The notes below the pieces were generated by a model, which had not been told where the DNA came from, did no database searches, and worked only from the letters and a program-made list of their open reading frames with translations. A DNA stretch of 46,380 nucleotides from JAJTCH01 sp040386195 (GTDB lineage Bacteria; Pseudomonadota; Alphaproteobacteria; Rickettsiales; UBA1997). This document shows, piece after piece, positions 39,814 to 46,380 of the stretch; within the stretch, counting starts at the first letter, position 1; each line of letters starts with the position of its first letter. The DNA is taken from NCBI GenBank assembly GCA_040386195.1, contig JAZKFV010000010.1:1-46380 (forward strand), written 5' to 3'. A program made the position numbers and the translations under genes.

Positions 39814-41067
39814 TTATTCATAACGCAACGCATCAATTGGATTGAGTTTGGAAGCTTTAATTGCGGGGGCTAATCCGGATAATATGCCAACTAATATTGA
39901 AACTACGATTGATAAAATTATTGCGTAAATGCTGATTGGTAAATTAATTTTTATAATTAATTCGGCAATTTGGGATAAGACCAAGCCGATTAATAAACCA
40001 ATAAAACTGCCTAAAAAAGAAATCATCAAAGCTTCTAATAAAAATTGCTGCATAATTGTTTTTTCTCGGGCGCCAATTGCCTTTCTAAGCCCAATTTCTC
40101 TAGTGCGCTCGGTGACTGAAACTAACATCATATTCACAATACCAATTGAACCAACCACTAAAGAAATTGACGCAATTGAGGCTAAAAGCAAAGAGAAAAC
40201 CTCAGTTGTTCCTTTGATGCTATCGGCAATATCTTTTAAATTATTGATTCTAAAATCATCATCTTGGTTAGGTTTGATGAAATGGCGCTTTCTTAAAAGT
40301 TCGGTAATTTTCACCTGGGCATAATCAATATAAATTTGGTCGCTAACATTAATGGATATTTGGCTAACAACTTTTGGATATTTTGAACCGCTAACTCGGC
40401 GCAAAAAAGTTTTAAAGGGGATAAAAACTGAGTCATCAATACTAGGTCCAAAGCTTGATCCTTGCTCTTTGAGAACGCCAACAACTTTCAGCGGTATATT
40501 TTTTATTCTAATAATTTTGCCAACGGCATTTTCATTTGGATAAAGTTGGTCAGCAACATTTTTGCCAATCACTATAAAAGGTGATCCGGATTTTTCGTCT
40601 TTCTCATTGAAAAAATTGCCCTTATCAATTTTTAAATTCATCGACTCAAAATATTTTGTTGTGGTGCCGTAAATAGTTACTGAATAGTTGTTGCTGCCAT
40701 AAACTGCCTGACCGCTGGCGTTTTTGGTGTAAGACACTTTGTCAATAAAATTTAAATTGGCAATTGCCGCAGCATCTTCATAAGTGAGAGTTTGAAAATT
40801 TCCTGAAGAAACCCCGCGAGTTTTTGGCGAGCCGGGGCGAATGGTAATTAAATTGGAACCAAGATTAGAAAATTGTTCATCAATTTGTTTTTGCACACCC
40901 TCACCAATTGAAACCATCAAAACCACCGAAGCAATGCCAATAACGATTCCGGCAATAGTTAAAGACGAGCGTAATTTATAAGATTTGATGGAAATCCATG
41001 CTTCTTTGAGCATTTCTGAAGCTATGCCATTAAATTTATTATTCATTAATAACTCCATCATATTCAA
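39814..41067 (-). CDS. MacB-type ABC transporter permease
   Basis: 417 aa. A FtsX/MacB-like permease: an N-terminal helix (EAWISIKSYKLRSSLTIAGIVIGIASVVLMVSIGEGVQKQI), a large periplasmic domain (about 70-285) and three C-terminal helices (285-405, including TERTREIGLRKAIGARE, the coupling-helix motif). It moves a substrate from periplasm or inner membrane to TolC, using mechanotransmission. In E. coli MacB the ATPase is fused; here the ATPase is a separate gene, overlapping the permease start by 29 nt (8 nt if the internal ATG at 41046 is used). Confidence 0.93.
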   Translation of the reverse strand: MNMMELLMNNKFNGIASEMLKEAWISIKSYKLRSSLTIAGIVIGIASVVLMVSIGEGVQKQIDEQFSNLGSNLITIRPGSPKTRGVSSGNFQTLTYEDAAAIANLNFIDKVSYTKNASGQAVYGSNNYSVTIYGTTTKYFESMNLKIDKGNFFNEKDEKSGSPFIVIGKNVADQLYPNENAVGKIIRIKNIPLKVVGVLKEQGSSFGPSIDDSVFIPFKTFLRRVSGSKYPKVVSQISINVSDQIYIDYAQVKITELLRKRHFIKPNQDDDFRINNLKDIADSIKGTTEVFSLLLASIASISLVVGSIGIVNMMLVSVTERTREIGLRKAIGAREKTIMQQFLLEALMISFLGSFIGLLIGLVLSQIAELIIKINLPISIYAIILSIVVSILVGILSGLAPAIKASKLNPIDALRYE

Positions 41068-41731
41068 TTAAACCATCGCGAACTTTGATGCAGCGCGAAG
41101 TCATTTTGGCAATATCCGCTTCGTGAGTAATCATAATTACAGTGATATTATTTTTCTGATTCAACTCTTTAAATAAATCCATAATTTCGTGGCTGGTTTT
41201 AGTATCCAAATTTCCCGTTGCCTCATCGGCTAAAATAATTTTTGGCTGCGAAGCTAATGCCCGAGCAATTGCAACTCGCTGCTTCATACCGCCGGAAAGT
41301 TGCCCTGGATAATAATGTTCATAACCTTTTAATTTTACTTTTTCCAAAAGTTCGCGAGCTTTTTGAGTGCGTTCATTTTTAGAAGCGCCGCGATAAACCA
41401 AGGGCAGGGCAACATTGTCGATTAAATCACGTTTAGCTAAAAGATTAAAATTTTGAAAAACAAATCCTAAAGTTTGATTACGAATTTGCGCTAAATCGTC
41501 ATTAGATAAAGTTGAAATATCAACACCATTTAAAAGATATTGTCCGGAAGTTGGTTTATCTAAACAGCCGATAATATTCATACAGGTTGATTTTCCTGAG
41601 CCAGAAGGGCCCATAATCGACATAAATTCTCCTTCATTAATCTTAAAAGAAATTCCCTTCAAAACCATTTGATGATCTAGGCTGGTGGCTTGATATTGTT
41701 TGGTGATGTTTTTGAATTCGATTAGGGGCAT
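41039..41731 (-). CDS. ABC transporter ATP-binding protein (MacB/LolD type)
   Basis: 230 aa. Complete ABC ATPase: Walker A GPSGSGKST (41-49), Q-loop VFQNFNLLAKRDLIDN, signature LSGGMKQRVAIARAL (145-159), Walker B IILADEATGNLD and H-loop MITHEAD. The sequence IIGCLDKPTSGQYLLNGVDI is typical of the MacB/LolD branch. It is encoded between MacA and the permease and probably powers the MacB-type pump. Confidence 0.95.
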   Translation of the reverse strand: MPLIEFKNITKQYQATSLDHQMVLKGISFKINEGEFMSIMGPSGSGKSTCMNIIGCLDKPTSGQYLLNGVDISTLSNDDLAQIRNQTLGFVFQNFNLLAKRDLIDNVALPLVYRGASKNERTQKARELLEKVKLKGYEHYYPGQLSGGMKQRVAIARALASQPKIILADEATGNLDTKTSHEIMDLFKELNQKNNITVIMITHEADIAKMTSRCIKVRDGLIEYDGVINE

Positions 41732-41760
41732 TTTTTTATGGGATTAAGGATTAAGGTTTT

Positions 41761-42915
41761 TTAGAAGTTGGGTCGGGGGTTGGATTTTTTGGGGGTGGGT
41801 GATTTTTGGGTTAGAACATCTTCAATGATTTTGTCACCTTCTTTAATTTTATCGCTGATGATTTGGGTTTCTAATTCATTGGATAAACCCTTATTAACTT
41901 TGATGGCGCTGATTTTATTATTGGCGTCAAGCAGATAAATAATGGCTTGATCTTTTTCTAAGTGAAGTTGAGTGGAATTTTCTTTGTCTTTGAAATGTTC
42001 TTTATTTTTAAAATTAAAAACTGCGTTAGGAACTTTTAGAACATCATCTTTTTTATCAATCAAAATATTAATAAACGCCGTCATTCCTGGCAAAAGTTTA
42101 AGATCGGAATTGTCGATATTGACAATCACCGTATAAGTCACCACATTTTGATCGCTAGTTGGATTTAGGCGAATTTGATTAACCACACCTTGAAAATTCA
42201 AATCCTGATAAGCATCAACAGTAAAATTTACCACCTGATCATTTTTAATTTGGCTAATATCAGCTTCAGAAATTGCAGTTTCAATTTGCATTTTGGTTAA
42301 ATCTTTAGCAATTTTAAACAGGCTGGGCGCTTGCAAACTAGCGGCGACGGTTTGACCTTCTTGAACTTCGCGATCAACTACAACTCCAGAAACCGGAGAT
42401 TTGATTGTGGCTAAATTTAAATTGCGCACTGATTTTTTATATTGCGCTAAAGCCGAAGCATAATCAGCATTGGCAGATTTAAAATCAGTTTCAGCTTGAT
42501 CGAGCTGGGCTTTAGCAATATAGCCGCTGATGAATAAATCTTTATTTCTATCACGAGTCAATTTTGCTAAATCACGACTAGCTTTAGTTTTATCCAAACT
42601 GCCTTTATCAATTCCAACTTGATTTTCCAAAAGCGAAGTATCAAGCTGCGCCAAAATTTGCCCTTCTTTTACCTGGTCGTTATAATTAACATAAATCTTA
42701 TTGATGATTGCTGAAACTTGTGTGCCAACATCAATAATATTAACCGGATTAATTGTGCCACTTGCTTGAATTTGCTTGACTAATGTTCCTTTAGTAATTG
42801 GGTGAGTTATGTAATTTAGTGATTCTTTTTTGAAAAATTTAAAGCCAAAAAACCCGCTCACAATTAATCCGATAATGATTATTGCTAAAATTTTTTTATT
42901 TAATTTCATCCGCAT
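41761..42915 (-). CDS. MacA-like periplasmic adaptor (HlyD/RND family)
   Basis: 384 aa. An N-terminal membrane anchor (KKILAIIIIGLIVSGFFGFKFF) is followed by barrel-sandwich (lipoyl) strands, a helical hairpin (about 95-165, DKTKASRDLAKLTRDRNKDLF...) and SPVSGVVVDREVQEGQTVAASLQAPSLFKIA, typical of MacA. The beta-barrel and MP domains complete the adaptor that links the ABC permease to TolC. The start overlaps the tolC stop by 20 nt. The second in-frame ATG two codons later is also possible. Confidence 0.93.
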   Translation of the reverse strand: MRMKLNKKILAIIIIGLIVSGFFGFKFFKKESLNYITHPITKGTLVKQIQASGTINPVNIIDVGTQVSAIINKIYVNYNDQVKEGQILAQLDTSLLENQVGIDKGSLDKTKASRDLAKLTRDRNKDLFISGYIAKAQLDQAETDFKSANADYASALAQYKKSVRNLNLATIKSPVSGVVVDREVQEGQTVAASLQAPSLFKIAKDLTKMQIETAISEADISQIKNDQVVNFTVDAYQDLNFQGVVNQIRLNPTSDQNVVTYTVIVNIDNSDLKLLPGMTAFINILIDKKDDVLKVPNAVFNFKNKEHFKDKENSTQLHLEKDQAIIYLLDANNKISAIKVNKGLSNELETQIISDKIKEGDKIIEDVLTQKSPTPKKSNPRPNF

Positions 42916-44317
42916 TTGATTCTTGATTTAAATTATTCAAATTAAGTTCACCGATTGCTAAAAGCAAAGCGGCTTTAGAAGTAAATTTAGAATATTTTGC
43001 CAAAATTAATTCTTGCAAAGCATTGGCATAGCTAGCTTCAGCGCTAACAACATCAACTGCTGAGCCGCTGCCAACTTTATAAGATCCAAGTGTAACTTTT
43101 TTACTTTCATCAGCACTTTTTAATAATTTAGTTGCAGTAATTTCAGTGTCTTGAGCAGTTTTAAAATTCTGATAACCATTCCAAACATCAAGAGCAATTT
43201 GATTTTCAGTATTTTTTCTTTCCTCTTTTACGGATTGATAATTATAGTCGCGACCTTTGGCGGTGTAGCTCTCGCTAAAGCCGGTAAAAAAATTAAAAGT
43301 TGCTTTGACACCAATAGAATTATCAATTTGATTTTCACCATTTCTAATTTGTGAATAATCTTTACTACCATAAAGTGAAATTTTTGGTAAGCGATCCAAA
43401 CTTGCTGATTTTCTATCTTGATCTAAAGATTTTTCCTTAGCAATTAATGCTTTAAGATCAGGGCGATTGAGCATTGCTTCATTAATTAATTTATCAAAAC
43501 CCTTTTCTAACAAAGTAGCATTGTCGCTAAAAGAAGGCGGGCTTAAATCAATTTTAGTGCCTTGAGGCAAATTAAGAATTTGTAAAAAACTGCCCAAATA
43601 ATTAGCCAAACTATTCTCAGCTTTTTGACGATTTAAAATTGCTTGTGAATAGCTAGCTTCAATTTTCAACACATCAGCCTTGGGCGAAACGCCAACGGCA
43701 AATTTCTTCAAAGCCACATCATAAGCAATTTGATTAGATTTTTCGCTGAGCAAAGCCGCTTTTAGAGATTCATTAGCGGCAAATAAATTGGAATAAGAAT
43801 AGATAATTTTATAGATGATATTTTGCAGATTATAATTATGAGTGTAAGCGCTTTGAACTAGCGCAAAATAATCGCGATTAACATTGGCGCTTCTGGTGCC
43901 AAAATCATAAAGCAGCCAATTAAAAGAAATATTTTGACTAGTTGAAGCTTGGCTATTTTTGGTAATCTGATTTTTAGATGAACTTGAAACATTGTCTTTA
44001 CTAGCTACAAGGCTAATTGTGGGCAGATAAGTTGATTTAGAAACTCCATAAATTGCCGCTTGTTTTTTAATTGTCAGCCAAGAAATTTTGCTATCAACAT
44101 TGCGACACAAGCCCAAATTTATTGCCTGAAAAAGAGAAATTGTATTTTTAAAATCCGGCAAATCACAACTTCTCTCAATATAACCGCGCTCATCAAGATA
44201 AAAATCATATTCTTTTTTAGGAAGATTTTTTTCCGTGAGCAAAGGATCAAAAGCCAATGCCGAATTGCTGAGTAAAAAAAATATCAGAGTAAAAAACTGT
44301 AGCGCTTTATTATTCAA
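42896..44317 (-). CDS. TolC-family outer-membrane channel
   Basis: 473 aa. The start is TTG 44317, fixed by an AGGAG ribosome-binding site (44324-44328 on the minus strand) six bases upstream. The signal peptide ends near ALAFD. Two OEP repeats with long helices follow (LLYDFGTRSANVNRDYFALVQSAY..., LFAANESLKAALLSEKSNQIAYDVALKKFAVGVSPKADVLKIEAS, RPDLKALIAKEKSLDQDRKSA). The outer-membrane channel partner of the adaptor and pump. It may also serve the RTX secretion system. Confidence 0.93.
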   Translation of the reverse strand: MNNKALQFFTLIFFLLSNSALAFDPLLTEKNLPKKEYDFYLDERGYIERSCDLPDFKNTISLFQAINLGLCRNVDSKISWLTIKKQAAIYGVSKSTYLPTISLVASKDNVSSSSKNQITKNSQASTSQNISFNWLLYDFGTRSANVNRDYFALVQSAYTHNYNLQNIIYKIIYSYSNLFAANESLKAALLSEKSNQIAYDVALKKFAVGVSPKADVLKIEASYSQAILNRQKAENSLANYLGSFLQILNLPQGTKIDLSPPSFSDNATLLEKGFDKLINEAMLNRPDLKALIAKEKSLDQDRKSASLDRLPKISLYGSKDYSQIRNGENQIDNSIGVKATFNFFTGFSESYTAKGRDYNYQSVKEERKNTENQIALDVWNGYQNFKTAQDTEITATKLLKSADESKKVTLGSYKVGSGSAVDVVSAEASYANALQELILAKYSKFTSKAALLLAIGELNLNNLNQESNADEIK

Positions 44318-44344
44318 TTTGGTCTCCTAAAAGTTTGTTAAAAT

Positions 44345-44782
44345 TTACGGAGCCATCATTGGTCTGCGTTCGTGCTTAATTTGCTCAACAATTTTTTTGC
44401 GCTCTTCGCGATCTAATTGTGATAAAAATTGGGCAATTTTAATATTGCTTTGGTTTTTCATTGATGCAAATAAATCATTAATTTCATTGAACTGAGCTAA
44501 AAATTTTTCCTGATCAAAATTTTCCGCCACCGTTACTTCTTCTAAATCGGCAAAATGTTGCCGAATAATTGCAAATTGTTGATTACGAATTTCTTTGGTT
44601 TGTTTAAAAGTGTCGCGAGCCAAATCTTTCTTATCTTCAGGAAGCAAAGCGATAATTTTATCTTCTTTGAGCTGCATAAAATTTTTAGGATGCATTCCAA
44701 AAAAATGTCCTAAATGAAAACCGGCTAAAATAATGTTTAAGATTATTGAAATTGATAAAATAATTTTTGTTTTTTTGTTCAT
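44345..44782 (-). CDS. CnrX/Spy-like periplasmic heavy-metal sensor protein
   Basis: 145 aa. N-terminal signal-anchor (KIILSISIILNIILAGFHLGHFFG) and a periplasmic helical domain (about 37-145) of the Metal_resist/Spy/CnrX type. Possible metal ligands cluster just after the helix (His23, His26, Met30, His31). By analogy with CnrX it would sense stress or metal in the periplasm and act on the sigma/anti-sigma pair. A GGAG box precedes the ATG, and the start overlaps the upstream gene by 4 nt. Confidence 0.85.
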   Translation of the reverse strand: MNKKTKIILSISIILNIILAGFHLGHFFGMHPKNFMQLKEDKIIALLPEDKKDLARDTFKQTKEIRNQQFAIIRQHFADLEEVTVAENFDQEKFLAQFNEINDLFASMKNQSNIKIAQFLSQLDREERKKIVEQIKHERRPMMAP

Positions 44783-45045
44783 AAAATCTCCGTGTTAGAA
44801 TAATAAATTTCTTCAAAAACTGATGAAGAGTTTTTGAATTTTTGAAAACCGTTACTAAAACCACAAACAAAGGATATTAATAACATCAAAATCATTGAAA
44901 ACCTGCCTAAAGGCTTAATAAAAAGCTCGCGCAAAACTTCGAGATAGGCTTCGCTAATATGTTTTTGTTTAATTGTTAGCGACTTGAAAATAATTGAGTC
45001 AGCCAAATCGCGACGATGTTTTTGATATTCAAAATTGTCATTCAT
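44779..45045 (-). CDS. Single-span membrane protein, candidate anti-sigma factor (CnrY-like position)
   Basis: 88 aa. A cytosolic N-terminus of ~47 charged residues (YQKHRRDLADSIIFKSLTIKQKHISEAYLEVLRELF) is followed by one membrane helix (about 48-65, LGRFSMILMLLISFVCGF) and a periplasmic tail. Size, topology and position between the ECF sigma gene and the CnrX-like sensor match CnrY-type anti-sigma factors. Sequence similarity to known anti-sigmas is not evident. It starts 3 nt after the sigma stop. Confidence 0.72.
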   Translation of the reverse strand: MNDNFEYQKHRRDLADSIIFKSLTIKQKHISEAYLEVLRELFIKPLGRFSMILMLLISFVCGFSNGFQKFKNSSSVFEEIYYSNTEIL

Positions 45046-45048
45046 AAA

Positions 45049-45606
45049 TTATGATAATTTGTTAAAATTTGCCTTAAGCGCAGCCTTGCTGCGAATTAAT
45101 AACGATTGAAAACCTTTTAAATTTAAACCCATCTCTTGCGCTGATTCTTGATTTTTTTTATCTTTAATAAACGACAATGAAAGCGCAGTTTTTTGGCGCT
45201 CTTTGAGTTTTGAATAAGCGTCTCTGATTAAGTGATTTTTTTTATTTTCATCAATAATATTTTCTTGTGATTTGAACTCATCTTTAATATCAAAATCATC
45301 AGCCAAAATTTCTTCGCGAAACTTTTTTAAATGATCGTAACAGCGATTAATAATGATTTTGCCAAACCAAGTCGAAAATTTAACTTTTCTGGTTTTGTCC
45401 CATTTTTCAGGGTTTTGCCAAAGTTTTAAAAAACAATCTTGCACAATATCTTCAGCATCTTCTCTTGATTTTACTAGCGCAAAAGCAGTTCGATAAAAAT
45501 TAGTGACATTTCTTTTTACCAAAATTGTAAAAGCGTTGTGGTTTCCTTCGATAATAAAGTCCATCAATCTTTCGTTAGGAAAGTCGTTATATTGAAGGTG
45601 AGGCAT
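45049..45606 (-). CDS. ECF-type RNA polymerase sigma-70 factor
   Basis: 185 aa. Region 2 (NAFTILVKRNVTNFYRTAFALVKSREDAEDIVQDCFLKLWQ, about 24-66, with the -10 binding AEDIVQD) and region 4 (YSKLKERQKTALSLSFIKDKKNQESAQEMGLNLKGFQSLLIRSKAALK) are present. It lacks a further C-terminal domain. It leads the transcript that includes the candidate anti-sigma, the sensor and the MacAB-TolC genes, so it probably controls its own operon. Confidence 0.93.
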   Translation of the reverse strand: MPHLQYNDFPNERLMDFIIEGNHNAFTILVKRNVTNFYRTAFALVKSREDAEDIVQDCFLKLWQNPEKWDKTRKVKFSTWFGKIIINRCYDHLKKFREEILADDFDIKDEFKSQENIIDENKKNHLIRDAYSKLKERQKTALSLSFIKDKKNQESAQEMGLNLKGFQSLLIRSKAALKANFNKLS

Positions 45607-45677
45607 ATTTGATTATGAAAAATAATGTCATTGTCTTTTATACGACTGAATCTGGAAATGTCTTCGAAAAATTATTT

Positions 45678-46364
45678 TTAAAGCAAACCTTCACTTTTGA
45701 AGCTAAAAATTTGACCGTCTTTGCCAATGATTAAATGATCGTAAACTGCAATTCCAATTGCTTTTAGAGTTGTAGAAATAATTTTGGTATTAGTAATGTC
45801 AGCGCGAGATGGCTGGCAATTAAGATTTGGATGGTTGTGAACTAAGATTATTGAAGTGGCAAAAAAATTAAGAGATTTTTTGACGATAGTTTTTAGATCG
45901 ATTTCAACATTTTCAACTCCGCCATTTTTAATTAATTCATCGGCAATTAAATAATGTTTTTTGTCTAAAAATAAAATTCGTAATTGCTCCTCTTTTAAAT
46001 CAGACATAACGATTTGACAATAATCGCAAAGCTGCTTCCAGCTATCAATTATTGGTTTATTAATGATTTGTTGCTTAGATGAACGAGTAATAATTTCTGT
46101 GATTAATTTTAAAGAAACTAAAACATTATCATTGACATCGGCAAAAGTTTTTAGAGATTGGTTATCAGCCTTAATAATTGCTCCAATTGATCCAAACTCG
46201 GTTAATAATTTTTTTGCCAAAGGTTTAACATCTTTGCGCGAATGGCTTGAAAATAGTAGTAATTCTAACAATTCGTAATCAGAAAAACCGGCTGAATTTT
46301 TAAGAAATTTTTCTTTAACTCTTTTTCTATGTCCTAAATAATGGTGATTTTTTTGTGGGTTCAT
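45678..46364 (-). CDS. radC: RadC family JAB/MPN-domain protein
   Basis: 228 aa. N-terminal helix-hairpin-helix-like region (GHRKRVKEKFLKN...DYELLELLLFSSHSRKDVKPLAKKLL) and a C-terminal JAMM domain with the metal motif LVHNHPNLNCQPSRAD (His176, His178, Asp189). The DNA-repair role of RadC is no longer supported; it is often found near mobile or repair genes. Full length with an ATG start near the window edge. Confidence 0.93.
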   Translation of the reverse strand: MNPQKNHHYLGHRKRVKEKFLKNSAGFSDYELLELLLFSSHSRKDVKPLAKKLLTEFGSIGAIIKADNQSLKTFADVNDNVLVSLKLITEIITRSSKQQIINKPIIDSWKQLCDYCQIVMSDLKEEQLRILFLDKKHYLIADELIKNGGVENVEIDLKTIVKKSLNFFATSIILVHNHPNLNCQPSRADITNTKIISTTLKAIGIAVYDHLIIGKDGQIFSFKSEGLL

Positions 46365-46380
46365 TTGGTGGAATTAGTTT

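Noticed and set aside
45607..45677. Autoregulated ECF promoter before the sigma factor gene
   Set aside because: The 71-bp spacer contains AT-rich boxes, but no convincing GGAAC-type -35 with a matching -10 could be fixed by eye.

Overview
The window is AT-rich (about one third GC by eye) DNA from an alphaproteobacterium, most like a Rickettsiales-type or related host-associated lineage. Evidence for this is the class I (archaeal-type) lysyl-tRNA synthetase, an ALAS-type HemA (Shemin pathway), a cbb3 oxidase operon, autotransporters, and many palindromic elements, some of them apparently inserted in frame inside genes as in Rickettsia. No family-level placement can be made from the sequence alone. 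No phage or conjugative module is visible.

Layout. 1-3.6 kb: the 3' end of an RTX (calcium-binding repeat) secreted protein, a YajG-like lipoprotein and a subtilisin-type autotransporter. 3.7-4.8 kb: a tiny basic protein and an alpha/beta hydrolase. 4.7-11.05 kb (minus strand): one long tightly packed operon, Mth938-like protein > HCxGMCG membrane protein > ccoN-ccoO-ccoQ-ccoP > holB > anmK. 11.05-13.3 kb: a hairpin-rich spacer, a secreted PEBP protein and leucyl aminopeptidase. 13.3-21.05 kb (minus): lapA-like, a glycerol-1-phosphate dehydrogenase carrying palindromic and heptamer insertions, an alaS cut off at residue 262, lysS, a GNAT acetyltransferase with a small coupled ORF, a J-domain protein, engB and hemA.

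21.3-29.2 kb is an accessory region that begins at tRNA-Ser(UGA): a GIY-YIG protein, an MNT-HEPN fusion, an unusual overlapping or abutting pair (a HEPN-like protein plus a PD-(D/E)XK nuclease-like protein), a relic of a REP-associated (RAYT/IS200-like) transposase with inverted termini, a large autotransporter adhesin, and a YhcG/DUF1016 nuclease that has lost its catalytic core. The HEPN plus PD-(D/E)XK pair is the best candidate here for an undescribed defence or toxin module.

29.2-39.8 kb: a Kef-type antiporter, an Old Yellow Enzyme, a small unknown gene, SelO, an SRPBCC protein, an unknown secreted protein, a LysR regulator, a divergent argininosuccinate-synthase-like ligase with a 130-residue N-terminal extension and a rewritten aspartate-binding loop, a soluble histidine kinase ending inside a ~176-bp cruciform, and a small unknown gene. 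39.8-45.6 kb (minus): an apparent envelope-stress operon of ECF sigma > one-TM candidate anti-sigma > CnrX/Spy-like periplasmic sensor > TolC > MacA > ABC ATPase > MacB-type permease. This reads as a self-controlled tripartite efflux pump. radC closes the window.
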